Positions 36,723 through 45,574 of a stretch of DNA of 64,000 nucleotides are shown here, piece by piece; position 1 is the stretch's first letter; the number at the start of each line of letters is the position of its first letter. The stretch is from an uncultured bacterium (GTDB lineage Bacteria; Cyanobacteriota; Vampirovibrionia; Gastranaerophilales; Gastranaerophilaceae): positions 124,001 to 188,000 of the forward strand of contig CACZFL010000003.1 in the NCBI GenBank assembly GCA_902780525.1. The letters run 5' to 3'. Under the pieces are notes generated by a model. It was not told where the DNA came from and made no database searches. It saw only the letters and a list, made by a program, of their open reading frames with translations. The position numbers and the translations under genes were made by a program.

Positions 36723-37670
36723 CTATTTTATTAGGCAAGCAGAATAATGGCCATTGGATTTTTCTTTTAGAACCGGTTTTGACGCGGTGCATATTGATAA
36801 ATCACAAAACTCACATCTCGGGTGAAATTTGCAGCCGTTAATTTCTTCCTGAATGCTTGGTGGTGCACCTTCAATGGTTTTTAGTTTTAGTGCAGGATTT
36901 CTTGACGGTAATGATCTCAGAAGAGCATTTGAGTATGGGTGCACAGGGTTTTTAAAGAAGTCTTCCGAGGTTGCTTCTTCGACAAGCTGTCCTGCATACA
37001 TAATAGAAATGTTGTCAGCATAATTGCTTACAAGAGCCAAATCGTGGGATATTAACAAGATTGTTGTTCCGAAATCTTTTTTTATTTCATCGAGTAAATC
37101 CATAATCTGTTTTTGAATAGTTACATCAAGGGCTGTTGTCGGTTCATCTGCGATAATAAGTTCGGCTTTTGTAGCAAGTGCCATAGAAATAATTATCCTC
37201 TGTTTCATACCACCAGAAAGTTCGTGGGGATAATAGCTTAATTTATTATCAATATCTGGAATTTTAACAAGGTCTAATACTTCTTTGGCTTTTCTTCGTG
37301 CCTGATGGTAAGAAACTCCTGTATGTACTCTTATCGATTCAATAAGCTGATTTCCTATTGTATATAATGGATTTAGTGATGTCATAGGGTCTTGCGGGAT
37401 TAATGCAATTTTGTTTCCCCGAAGCTCTCGCATTTGTTTTTCTTTTAAATTCAGCAGATTTTCACCGTCAAAAAATATTTCACCACTTTTTATAATTGCT
37501 GATTTTGGAAGCAGGCGCATAATGGACATTGCTGTTAATGTTTTCCCGCAGCCTGATTCCCCTGCAAGCGCCCTCATCTCACCTTTATTTAATGAAAAGT
37601 TTATGCCATAAAGTGCCTGATATTCTCCAAAAAACAAGTTAAGATTCTTAATTTCTAATAATTTATCCAT
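36723..37670 (-). CDS. Oligopeptide/dipeptide ABC transporter ATP-binding subunit
   Basis: 315 residues from ATG 37670 (MDKLLEIKNLNL); the upstream in-frame ATG at 37730 adds an implausible leader. Walker A is GESGCGKT, Q-loop ALIPQDPMTSLNPL, signature LSGGMKQR, Walker B LIIADEPTTALD. The C-terminal oligopeptide-type extension has the cysteine cluster CKFHPRCEFCDLSIC seen in DppD/OppD (C-x7ish-C pattern). Its permease, binding protein and partner ATPase are not nearby, so it must pair with subunits encoded elsewhere. Confidence 0.93.
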   Translation of the reverse strand: MDKLLEIKNLNLFFGEYQALYGINFSLNKGEMRALAGESGCGKTLTAMSIMRLLPKSAIIKSGEIFFDGENLLNLKEKQMRELRGNKIALIPQDPMTSLNPLYTIGNQLIESIRVHTGVSYHQARRKAKEVLDLVKIPDIDNKLSYYPHELSGGMKQRIIISMALATKAELIIADEPTTALDVTIQKQIMDLLDEIKKDFGTTILLISHDLALVSNYADNISIMYAGQLVEEATSEDFFKNPVHPYSNALLRSLPSRNPALKLKTIEGAPPSIQEEINGCKFHPRCEFCDLSICTASKPVLKEKSNGHYSACLIK

Positions 37671-37800
37671 AATAAATATTATTCTTTTTTTGCGTCTTTC
37701 AGTCAATAGACCGCAGGGAGTAATTAACAATATTATACAAAATCGAATAATTATGATAAAATAAATTTATAAAGTTTGTTTAGTAAGAAAGGGAATATTT

Positions 37801-38604
37801 ATGGAAAACTTGGCAGATATTGGTGTTTTTGGCGGTTCAGGATTTTACAAATTTCTTGACGATATAAAAGAAGTACAGGTAGAAACACCTTATGGTATGC
37901 CTTCAGACAGTTTATTTATAGGTAAAATAGGCGCGCATCGTGTTGCATTCATGCCGCGTCATGGAAGAAAGCATACAATATTACCTCATCTTATTAATTA
38001 CAGAGCTAACGTTTGGGCAATGAAAGAGGTTGGCTGTAAAAGAGTTATTTCTCCGTGTGCGGCAGGAAGTCTGCAAAAACACGTTGCCCCCGGACATTTT
38101 GTAATTTGTGATCAGTTTGTTGACTGGACAGACGGAAGAAAATCAACATTCTTTGAAGGTCCGATTGTTACTCACCCTTCAGCAGCTGAAATATATTGTC
38201 CCGAACTAAGAAAACTGGCTATAGATACAGCAAAAGAGCTCGGTATAACGGTTCACGAAACAGGTACTGTTGTTGTTATTAACGGACCAAGATTTTCTAC
38301 AAAAGCAGAATCAAAATTCTTTACAAGTCAGGGCTGGGAAGTTATTAATATGACAGCTTTCCCTGAGGCTTACCTTGTAAAAGAAGCTGATATGTGTCCG
38401 CTTAATATTTCACTTATTACTGACTATGATGCAGGTCTTGTTGGTGATGTGCCGCCCGTTTCTCACGGTGAAGTTATTGAAGTGTTTAACAGCAATATAG
38501 ACTACCTTAAAAAGCTGTTATTTACTATGATAGAACGTATCCCTGCAGATAATAATAACTGTGATTGCAGAAATACTAAGAAAAACTCTCAATTACAGGG
38601 GTAA
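37801..38604 (+). CDS. mtnP: S-methyl-5'-thioadenosine phosphorylase
   Basis: 267 residues. MtnP cleaves methylthioadenosine with phosphate, salvaging adenine and methylthioribose-1-P from polyamine synthesis. The start IGVFGGSGFYKF, MPRHGRKHTILPHLINYRANV, SPCAAGSL, GPRFSTKAES, NMTAFPEAYLVKEADMC and ITDYDAG fit the MTAP/PNP type-II family. The tail after ~250 is Asn/Lys-rich. The stop codon is inside a repeat unit (AGGGGTAAAT). The purine nucleoside phosphorylase specificity cannot be fully excluded. Confidence 0.9.
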   Translation: MENLADIGVFGGSGFYKFLDDIKEVQVETPYGMPSDSLFIGKIGAHRVAFMPRHGRKHTILPHLINYRANVWAMKEVGCKRVISPCAAGSLQKHVAPGHFVICDQFVDWTDGRKSTFFEGPIVTHPSAAEIYCPELRKLAIDTAKELGITVHETGTVVVINGPRFSTKAESKFFTSQGWEVINMTAFPEAYLVKEADMCPLNISLITDYDAGLVGDVPPVSHGEVIEVFNSNIDYLKKLLFTMIERIPADNNNCDCRNTKKNSQLQG

Positions 38605-38658
38605 ATATTTTTTGCAAAGAGGCAGAACTACTGGTTGTTTGTAAATAAGGGGGCAGTT

Positions 38659-38925
38659 ATGATATCAAGGTTCATAAATCAGTTATTTTACTTTTATTAT
38701 CTTATATTGATAATCAGAATATTTCTTACCTGGATACCAAATATAGATTGGTATTCTCAACCATTTGCATTTTTGAGTTCAATAACAGACCCGTTTTTGA
38801 ACGTATTCAGAGGTCTGATTCCACCGATAGGCGGAATGTTGGATATTTCACCAATTATAGCTTTTATTGCACTTCAGGGAATACAAATAGGTGTTAACTG
38901 GATTCTTGCCGCATTTGGATTATGA
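38659..38925 (+). CDS. YggT family membrane protein
   Basis: 88 residues from ATG 38659 with AAGGGGG upstream; the TTG at 38635 is rejected. Two hydrophobic segments flank the family motif RIFLTWIPNIDW...PFLNVFRGLIPPIGG, with ISPIIAFIALQGIQ in the second helix. YggT proteins are linked to cell division or osmotic stress in other bacteria, but the role is not settled. It overlaps the next gene by 4 nt (ATGA). Confidence 0.9.
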   Translation: MISRFINQLFYFYYLILIIRIFLTWIPNIDWYSQPFAFLSSITDPFLNVFRGLIPPIGGMLDISPIIAFIALQGIQIGVNWILAAFGL

Positions 38926-40508
38926 TGGATATTGAAGAGTTAAAAAAAGCGATTTATTTGACTGCTCAGAGAAAATATAAGGAAGCAGAATGTCTATATA
39001 ATCAGCTTCTGGCTGATAATCCTGAGGACGCAGCTTTGTTATCTGCAGCCGGCTTGTTTTACGTCGAGCAAAAAGATTATGACAAAGCAGCAGGACTTTT
39101 AAAAAAAGCATGTGCAATTAATGAAACAGCAGGCACAGTATCAGCTCTGGGATTTGCACAATATGAACAAAAGCAATATGCTGGAGCAGTCAGAACTTTT
39201 GAGAGGGCTCTGCAATTTGGTGAAAATGTTGATGTATATAATAAGCTGATTCTAAGCTTGTTTGAAGTAAAAGATTATAAAAAGGCGATAGAGTTAACGA
39301 AAAAAATGAAAGAACTCTACCCGGATAATCCAAAGACCATTGCAAACCTTGTAAAATCATATACCCAGCAGGGCAAAATGCTTGAAGCTGAAAGAATATG
39401 TATCGAATATTTACAGAAGCATCCTGAAGAACCGTCATTGTGGTACCACTTGGGCTTGCTTAAGGAACTTATTTATTCAGACGACTTGCGTGCAATAGAA
39501 TGTTATAAGATTGCAGGTGAACAAGGCAGTCAGAGCGCAGATTACAATATAGCAGTTGCTTATCAAAAGCTTGGTGAATATAAAAAAGCAGAAGAGTATT
39601 ACAAAAAGTTTTTGCAAAAGTTTCCGAATGAAAATACAGGTTTAATTTCTTTGGGAATGTGTTATCTGGCACAAAAAAAATTTGAGGAAGGTTATTCTTT
39701 AGTATCTGCAAGGACAGGCGGTATTGGGGATAAATATACAAAAAACCTTTGGAAATCGGGAACGCCTTTGGATAAAGACATTGTGATTATTGCAGACCAA
39801 GGGTTTGGGGACAGAATCCAGTTTGTAAGATATCTTCCGTTTTTAAAAGAGCATAATATAAAAGTTGCAGTAAATGATTCCCTGAAAAAATTATTTGAAA
39901 CAAATTACCCGGATATCGGGTTTATAAATTATGAAGAGATAAATCCCGATACTCAGGCTCTAAGAATAACGGATTTAGCTTATGCTTTGAATATGGATTT
40001 TAATAACATTCCGTTTGCGGAAGGTTATCTGGATATAGAACCAGCTGATATTAAAAGTGATAAAAAGAAAGTAGGTCTTTGTTGGGAAGCAGGTTCGTCG
40101 GGACGCAGAAGCATGATTAACCGTACTATTCACATAAAAAGTTTTGAGTCTTTATTTGATTTGAACGAAGTTCAGCTTTATTCTTTCCAGGTAAAAGATT
40201 CGTTTAACGGAAATGAAAAGTACGGTGATAAAATGATTAACCTTGCACGTGATTTTAAAGATTTTTTCGATACCGCAAGAGCGTTAAAGTCAATGGAAGT
40301 TGTTGTAACGGTCGATACTTGCGTTGCTCATCTTGCAGGAGCATTAGGAGTAAGAACATACCTTCTTTTACCGTATTCGGCTGACTGGAGGTGGTTTGAT
40401 TCCGAAAAAATCACTCCCTGGTACAAAAGTATTGAAATATTTAAGCAGAAAAATGCTATATCCTGGGAAGATGAAATAAAAGATATTGTGAAAAAGCTGT
40501 CGGATTAA
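38922..40508 (+). CDS. TPR protein fused to a GT9-like glycosyltransferase domain
   Basis: 528 residues. Residues ~1-250 contain about six TPR units (for example DYNIAVAYQKLGEYKKAEEYYKKFLQKFP). From ~280 the sequence turns into a heptosyltransferase-like domain: IVIIADQGFGDRIQFVRYLPFL near its start, CWEAGSSGRRSMINRTIHI and VVTVDTCVAHLAGALGVRTYLLLPYSADWRW near its end, matching the nucleotide-sugar half of GT9. Such TPR-glycosyltransferases may modify surface glycans or proteins. It overlaps yggT and converges on rpe with a shared TTAA at both stops. Confidence 0.85.
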   Translation: MMDIEELKKAIYLTAQRKYKEAECLYNQLLADNPEDAALLSAAGLFYVEQKDYDKAAGLLKKACAINETAGTVSALGFAQYEQKQYAGAVRTFERALQFGENVDVYNKLILSLFEVKDYKKAIELTKKMKELYPDNPKTIANLVKSYTQQGKMLEAERICIEYLQKHPEEPSLWYHLGLLKELIYSDDLRAIECYKIAGEQGSQSADYNIAVAYQKLGEYKKAEEYYKKFLQKFPNENTGLISLGMCYLAQKKFEEGYSLVSARTGGIGDKYTKNLWKSGTPLDKDIVIIADQGFGDRIQFVRYLPFLKEHNIKVAVNDSLKKLFETNYPDIGFINYEEINPDTQALRITDLAYALNMDFNNIPFAEGYLDIEPADIKSDKKKVGLCWEAGSSGRRSMINRTIHIKSFESLFDLNEVQLYSFQVKDSFNGNEKYGDKMINLARDFKDFFDTARALKSMEVVVTVDTCVAHLAGALGVRTYLLLPYSADWRWFDSEKITPWYKSIEIFKQKNAISWEDEIKDIVKKLSD

Positions 40509-41152
40509 AGCAGGCTTTCAATAGCTTGTTTATAGTCATCACTTCCGTATATGTAGCTTCCTGCGACAAGTGACGTTGCACCTAAAGATTTACAGATTTT
40601 TCCTGTCATATTGTTGATTCCACCGTCAACCTGTATAATTACATTTTCAGGAGCATTTTCCTTTATTTGCGGAATTTTTAATGCACAATCGTGCATAAAA
40701 TCCTGACCGCCAAACCCAGGTTCTACTGTCATTACAAGAACTAAATCAACAATGGGTAAATATTCAAAAATTTTACTTGGATTGGTTTTTGGTTTTATTG
40801 AAATACCGGCTTTGATACCAAAACTTTTTATTCTTGATATAACTTCTCTTACTTTGTCGGAATTTTCACACGCCTCAACATGGAATGTTAAAATGTCTGC
40901 TCCCGCTCTTGCAAACGGTTCAATATATTTCTCTGGGTTTTCTATCATTAAATGAGTGTCCAAAATCAAATCAGTTGCTTTTTTTAATGATTTAACAACC
41001 GGGACACCAATGGTAATATTCGGAACAAAGTGTCCGTCCATTACGTCAATATGAATCCATTTTGCACCGGCTTCCTTAACGGATTGAATTTCCTGATTCA
41101 GGTTTGCAAAATCCGCAGATAAAATTGATGGCGATATTAAAACATTTTCCAT
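40505..41152 (-). CDS. rpe: Ribulose-phosphate 3-epimerase
   Basis: 215 residues, full length. It interconverts ribulose-5-P and xylulose-5-P in the pentose phosphate pathway. The metal-binding and catalytic motifs are visible: SPSILSADFANL, HIDVMDGHFVPNITIG, DTHLMIENPEKY, VEPGFGGQDF and QVDGGIN. No other pentose-phosphate gene is adjacent. Confidence 0.97.
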   Translation of the reverse strand: MENVLISPSILSADFANLNQEIQSVKEAGAKWIHIDVMDGHFVPNITIGVPVVKSLKKATDLILDTHLMIENPEKYIEPFARAGADILTFHVEACENSDKVREVISRIKSFGIKAGISIKPKTNPSKIFEYLPIVDLVLVMTVEPGFGGQDFMHDCALKIPQIKENAPENVIIQVDGGINNMTGKICKSLGATSLVAGSYIYGSDDYKQAIESLL

Positions 41153-41232
41153 AATCTTATTCTATCATACATATTGATATTTGGGCATATTTTTAGTAGA
41201 ATATCAGTGGAAAAAGTAAGGATTTTTATTTA

Positions 41233-41586
41233 ATGGAAGATAAGGCATCATTTCAGGATTATATTAAAAAATTACAGCGGGCAATCGATAATGCCGATTT
41301 AACTCTTTTTAAATATAAATTTGTTAAAAGAAGCAGAATAGATGATTTGCTGGTATGCACTCTTGCCGTAATGCCGGATGCTTTTAAAAATGCCATAAAA
41401 AGGCGGCTTCAACCAGATTTGTACCCGGCAGTTTCCTGCTACAACAGGTTCACAAAAATTGCTAAAAAAACCTTTTTCCTAGTGCCTGAATATTATATGA
41501 TAGATTTTCAGGAGGCAACAACAATGCTTGCGAGTGTAAGAAAAAATTTTGAAGGGGAATTAAGGCGGCTTGAAGAAATGAACTAA
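41233..41586 (+). CDS. Unknown 117-residue protein related to the next gene's N-terminus
   Basis: I do not recognise the family. The stretch LFKYKFVKRSRIDDLLVCTLAVMPDAFKNAIKRR (described as residues ~25-58) aligns with the N-terminus of the protein at 41661 (aromatic-Y-x-V/F-x-K-K/R ... DLL ... LPxxxKxA..LLRR), suggesting a shared ~45-residue module. No Shine-Dalgarno sequence is obvious. No membrane segment is present. Confidence 0.65.
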   Translation: MEDKASFQDYIKKLQRAIDNADLTLFKYKFVKRSRIDDLLVCTLAVMPDAFKNAIKRRLQPDLYPAVSCYNRFTKIAKKTFFLVPEYYMIDFQEATTMLASVRKNFEGELRRLEEMN

Positions 41587-41660
41587 GTACGTTGACTTTT
41601 TCAAATAGACTGATGTACAATTTTATTAACTATCATAAGAATAGATATACGGAGTAGAAA

Positions 41661-42260
41661 ATGAATTCACAACAAGATGTAATATACGGACTGATGGGCG
41701 ATTTGGAGGACACTTTAGACAGAGGGTTTTCACCATTTGGGTATTATTCGGTAGTAAAAAAAGATACTGTTATGGATCTGCTTGATAGATTATTTGCTGC
41801 TCTTCCAGGCGAAATAAAAGAAGCAAGAGCATTGTTAAGAAGAAAAGATGAACTTCAGTATGAAGCTCAGCAGAAAGCGGAAAAAATCATAGCGGACGCT
41901 CAGGGCGAAGCCAACAGACTGTTGAGTGAATCAGAAGTTTTGCGTTCTGTAAAAAAAGAAGCAGAAAAAATTAAAGAACAAATTGTAAATGACTGTGAAG
42001 AGATTAAAAGAAAAGCAATAGAAGAAGCTGACGCTATTCGTACACAGGCAATAGATGAAGCAAACAGAATAAAAGACGGTTCTTCTGCGATGGCAGAACA
42101 GATTCTTGCTGGTCTTGAGCAGAATTTAGCTCAAATGCAGGAAATTGTTAAGAACGGTCAGGTTGCATTAGAAAAGAAACGTATGGAAACTGAAGAGATA
42201 ATGCGTAACAATTATGTAAATCAGCGTCCGGAATATGCACAGGATTTTAGAATGCAATAA
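41661..42260 (+). CDS. Long coiled-coil protein with a small N-terminal module
   Basis: 199 residues. Residues ~20-60 share the module seen at 41233. Residues ~65-185 are a continuous charged helix rich in AEKI and EEADAIRTQAIDEANRIK patterns, reminiscent of ATP synthase b subunits or DivIVA-type scaffolds, but without a membrane anchor. Similar short proteins occur in cyanobacteria as far as I recall, which is weak support for lineage. GGAG lies about 7 nt upstream of ATG. A terminator follows. Confidence 0.7.
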   Translation: MNSQQDVIYGLMGDLEDTLDRGFSPFGYYSVVKKDTVMDLLDRLFAALPGEIKEARALLRRKDELQYEAQQKAEKIIADAQGEANRLLSESEVLRSVKKEAEKIKEQIVNDCEEIKRKAIEEADAIRTQAIDEANRIKDGSSAMAEQILAGLEQNLAQMQEIVKNGQVALEKKRMETEEIMRNNYVNQRPEYAQDFRMQ

Positions 42261-42275
42261 TGGTATTCAGAATAT

Positions 42276-42309
42276 AAAAAAGCGATGATTTTAAATCATC
42301 GCTTTTTTG
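42276..42309. terminator. Bidirectional terminator
   Basis: AAGCGATGATTT pairs with AAATCATCGCTT with A- and T-runs on either side. It ends the 41661 gene and the minus-strand gene at 42314. Confidence 0.88.
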
Positions 42310-42313
42310 TTTA

Positions 42314-42511
42314 CTAACCTCTTTTGACGACTGTTGTAATTTGTTCGCCGTAGCTGTTAACACAGCCATTGGTTTCTTCTATTGTGTAGCTTACTTCACT
42401 GTCTTCAGCTTTTTGCTGTTCCGCAAATTTTTCAGCATCGCTAAGTTCTTTGAACTCACCTGCCATATCAGGTTCAAAATATGATGGTTTATCAATATAG
42501 ACTTGATACAT
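42314..42511 (-). CDS. Small acidic protein of unknown function
   Basis: 65 residues from ATG 42511 (MYQVYIDKPSYFEPD), chosen because AAGGAGG sits 6 nt upstream; the longer in-frame version starting at 42559 lacks one. It is acidic, with a central helix (FKELSDAEKFAEQQKAEDSE) and a C-terminal beta hairpin-like end. No known domain. Confidence 0.7.
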   Translation of the reverse strand: MYQVYIDKPSYFEPDMAGEFKELSDAEKFAEQQKAEDSEVSYTIEETNGCVNSYGEQITTVVKRG

Positions 42512-42586
42512 AGAATCCTCCTTTTTCATAATTATAAAACCGACATTTACAAAAAGCAAAATTTATTATAATTAATTAAAATCAGA

Positions 42587-42592
42587 TATAAT
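42587..42592 (+). promoter_or_regulatory. Leaderless promoter -10 of recG
   Basis: TATAAT ends 6 nt before the recG ATG (42599), with no Shine-Dalgarno sequence. No strong -35 is visible. Confidence 0.55.
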
Positions 42593-42598
42593 AGAGAT

Positions 42599-44971
42599 AT
42601 GGAAGATTTAGAGCAGATAAAAAAAGCGATTGAGATAGAGGTTAAATATCAATACATTAACATTAACGGAAAAACAAAGAGTTTTTCATCGTTTATTTGT
42701 TCTGAACTTCGTAAAGAAATAAAAACATCTAAAAACCCGAAATGGCAGATTTTACTTGAACATTTTCAGCGTTATCCGATGGATACATTATTCCAGAGAA
42801 AAAAATCTCTTGAAAAACTTGTTTCTGTTATAAAATCTGATATTGAACAGAGTAAGGAAGAAAATAATAACAATAAAGATAAAAAACTGACTCTGAAATC
42901 AGACGTAATGTACCTGAAAGGCGTTGGTCCAAAACTTGCTTATTTGCTCAATAAACTGGGTATTTATACTGTTTCAGACCTTCTTTACTATTTCCCAAGA
43001 AAACACGTTGATTATTCAACAAGAACGAGAATAAGAGATTTGCAGGTCGGAGAAACCACAACAATTTTTGGTGTTATAAAAAATGTAGAAGCTTTTAATA
43101 CAAAGAATAACCTTGGTGTTCTGAAAGTTAAAATAAGCGACAACTCAGGCAGTATTGATTTAAATTTTTTCGTATCAAAGGCAAACAGATATGCGCTTGA
43201 GAGAATGAAAAGCCAGTTCCCGAAAGGTTCAGGTATAATGGTTTCCGGGCTTGTTAAGTTTAACTCTTATGACGGACACCTGACTTTTGACAAGCCCTCA
43301 TATTCAATTACAGACTATGAGATATCCGAAAACCAAAATCTTAACCTAGCTCGAATAGTTCCCATTTATCCCCTGAGTGAAAATTTGAATATTAAGGTTT
43401 TAAGAAGAATTATTTATAGTGCTATTCTGCTTTTTAAAGGTGAAATATCAACGGTTTTGCCTGAGCATATTATTAAAAAATATAATTTGCTTGAGAAAAG
43501 CGAAGCGGTTGAGCAGATTCATTTTCCGAGCGATAATGAAAAGCTGCAGCAAGCCAGATATACTCTTGTATTTGAAGAGTTGTTTATAATCCAGTTAAGG
43601 CTTGCACTTTTGAGAGCAGAAAATAATAAACACATATCTTCTATTCCTTTGGAGATAAAAAAAGACGGACTTGTAATGAAGTTTATTGAATCTTTGCCGT
43701 TTAAACTTACAGATGCACAACAAAGAGCTGTTAATGAAATATTAAATGATTTACATTCATCAAAACCGATGCAAAGATTACTTCAAGGTGATGTCGGTAG
43801 CGGTAAAACAGTTGTGGCAACTATTATGCTTCTTGCTGCAATAGAAAACGGTTATCAGGCTGCTATTATGGCTCCAACTGAAATATTAGCTCAACAGCAT
43901 TATAACAATATGATTAACTGGTTGACACCGCTCGGGATAAGAATAGAGTTGTTTCTTGGAAGTATCGGTAAAAAACAGCGTAAGATTTCTGAAACAAATT
44001 TGAGAAATGGTCAGGCTGATATTGCAGTCGGAACCCATGCTCTTATTCAGGACAATGTAGATTTTGCGAACCTAGGTGCAGTTGTTATTGATGAACAGCA
44101 CAGATTTGGCGTAAAACAAAGACTTGCACTGAGGAAAAAATCTCAAAATCCTCAGATTTTGACAATGACAGCAACTCCTATTCCGAGAACGCTTGCTATC
44201 ACAATGAACGGGGATTTGGATTTAACAATTATTGATGAACTTCCGAAGGGCAGAAAACCGATTATTACTACGATGACAAACTCACGCAGACAAATTGCCG
44301 AGCTAATCAGAAGTGAAGTTGAAGCTGGGCGCCAAGCCTACATTGTTTATCCCCTTATTGAAGAAAGTGAAACTCTTTCAGCGAAAGCGGCAACAATAGA
44401 AAAAGAAAAATGGCAGAACGAAGTATTTCCTGAATATAAAGTAGGACTTCTTCACGGAAAGCTTAAAAATGACGAAAAAGAAGATGTAATGAATAAGTTT
44501 AAAAATAAAGAGTATGATATTCTTGTTTCTACAACCGTTGTTGAAGTCGGGGTCGATGTTCCTAATGCAACGGTTATTGTAATAGAAAACGCAGAGCGTT
44601 TCGGACTCTCTCAACTTCACCAATTAAGAGGTCGTGTAGGCAGAAGTGATTTGCAGTCTTATTGTATCCTTTCTTCTTCCACTCGTTCTCAGGAAACAAA
44701 AGCAAGATTGAATATTATGACTCAAACAAACGATGGCTTTGTTATTGCGGAAAAAGATTTGCAGTTAAGAGGTCCGGGAGAATTCTTGGGAACACGTCAG
44801 AGCGGACTCCCTGATATGATTATTGCAGATATAGTTAATGATGCTAAAATACTTGAGCTTGCAAGAGCTGAAGCAATAGATTTTGTAAAAAAATATAATA
44901 TAGATGACTACCCTTTGCTAAAAGATGCAAAAAGTCTTAATTATGACGGCGACCTCTTTGGCGCCGGTTAG
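42599..44971 (+). CDS. recG: ATP-dependent DNA helicase RecG
   Basis: 790 residues. RecG remodels stalled forks and branched DNA. An unusual N-terminal stretch of ~95 residues precedes the wedge/OB domain (VMYLKGVGPKLAYLLNKLGIYTVSDLLYYFPRKHVDY). Walker A is LLQGDVGSGKTVVA; the DExx box is DEQH, followed by TATPIPRTLA, the GLLHGKLKNDEK, STTVVEVGVDVPNA and QLRGRVGR motifs, and the C-terminal LRGPGEFLGTRQSG. The stop overlaps a single AGGGGTAAAT repeat unit. Confidence 0.97.
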   Translation: MEDLEQIKKAIEIEVKYQYININGKTKSFSSFICSELRKEIKTSKNPKWQILLEHFQRYPMDTLFQRKKSLEKLVSVIKSDIEQSKEENNNNKDKKLTLKSDVMYLKGVGPKLAYLLNKLGIYTVSDLLYYFPRKHVDYSTRTRIRDLQVGETTTIFGVIKNVEAFNTKNNLGVLKVKISDNSGSIDLNFFVSKANRYALERMKSQFPKGSGIMVSGLVKFNSYDGHLTFDKPSYSITDYEISENQNLNLARIVPIYPLSENLNIKVLRRIIYSAILLFKGEISTVLPEHIIKKYNLLEKSEAVEQIHFPSDNEKLQQARYTLVFEELFIIQLRLALLRAENNKHISSIPLEIKKDGLVMKFIESLPFKLTDAQQRAVNEILNDLHSSKPMQRLLQGDVGSGKTVVATIMLLAAIENGYQAAIMAPTEILAQQHYNNMINWLTPLGIRIELFLGSIGKKQRKISETNLRNGQADIAVGTHALIQDNVDFANLGAVVIDEQHRFGVKQRLALRKKSQNPQILTMTATPIPRTLAITMNGDLDLTIIDELPKGRKPIITTMTNSRRQIAELIRSEVEAGRQAYIVYPLIEESETLSAKAATIEKEKWQNEVFPEYKVGLLHGKLKNDEKEDVMNKFKNKEYDILVSTTVVEVGVDVPNATVIVIENAERFGLSQLHQLRGRVGRSDLQSYCILSSSTRSQETKARLNIMTQTNDGFVIAEKDLQLRGPGEFLGTRQSGLPDMIIADIVNDAKILELARAEAIDFVKKYNIDDYPLLKDAKSLNYDGDLFGAG

Positions 44972-44983
44972 GGGTAAATATAA

Positions 44984-45124
44984 TTATTTTAATCCTTGCT
45001 CAGGATGTGCTGAGTTGGATTTTATAATCTCGTAATACTCATTCTTATCAATGTTGACACCCATATTCTTGGTGTCAACGGTAAATTTCTTTTTCTTTTT
45101 TGTACTTTTCGGACGCATATCCAT
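44984..45124 (-). CDS. 46-residue basic protein coupled to panD
   Basis: The ORF begins ATG 45124, one base after the panD stop (TAATATG), and ends TAA 44984. It starts MDMRPKSTKKKKKF, then VDTKNMGVNIDKNEYYEIIKS and ends PEQGLK. The coupling to panD and the polylysine start suggest a translated small protein that binds nucleic acid or ribosome, but this is inference. It contains a perfect inverted repeat (45053-45079). It is below usual gene-calling length. Confidence 0.5.
   Translation of the reverse strand: MDMRPKSTKKKKKFTVDTKNMGVNIDKNEYYEIIKSNSAHPEQGLK
45053..45079. repeat. Perfect 9-bp inverted repeat inside the 46-residue ORF
   Basis: GTTGACACC (45053-45061) and GGTGTCAAC (45071-45079) are exact reverse complements 9 nt apart. 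It could be an mRNA hairpin or an operator-like site; no T-run follows on either strand. Confidence 0.6.
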
Positions 45125-45125
45125 A

Positions 45126-45476
45126 TTAACTGAGAATCTCGTTATTTTCGCCAACTTGAACGATTGTTGGTTTGTGATTTTTTATTTCATCTTCCGTTAG
45201 CTGAGCATAAGTTACAATAATAATTTTATCGCCTTTTTGAGCTTTTCTTGCTGCTGCACCGTTCAGGCAAAATACTTTTGAACCTCTTTTGCCTTTGAGA
45301 GCGTATGTTTGAAATCTTTCGCCGTTATTTATATTCAGGATTTCAACTTTTTCCCATTCTAAAATATTTGCTTTTTCTAAAAATTCTTCATCAACCGTAA
45401 TAGAACCTACGTAATTTAGGTTTGCGTCTGTAACGGTTGCTCTGTGTATTTTTGAGTGTAAAAATTCTCTTAACAT
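45126..45476 (-). CDS. panD: Aspartate 1-decarboxylase
   Basis: 116 residues from ATG 45476 ([16 protein letters not shown]), chosen because TTGAGG lies about 8 nt upstream; ATG 45497 has none. PanD self-cleaves between G and S in YVGSITVD to form its pyruvoyl cofactor and makes beta-alanine for pantothenate. [41 protein letters not shown] and the lengths match the family. Other pan genes are absent here. Confidence 0.95.
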   Translation of the reverse strand: MLREFLHSKIHRATVTDANLNYVGSITVDEEFLEKANILEWEKVEILNINNGERFQTYALKGKRGSKVFCLNGAAARKAQKGDKIIIVTYAQLTEDEIKNHKPTIVQVGENNEILS

Positions 45477-45574
45477 ATATTTCGCCTCAAGTTTCATGTT
45501 AACACAAAGAAAAACAAGTTACACATATATTTATTCATGATATAATGAAAAAAGTTTGAGGAGATATAAATAGT

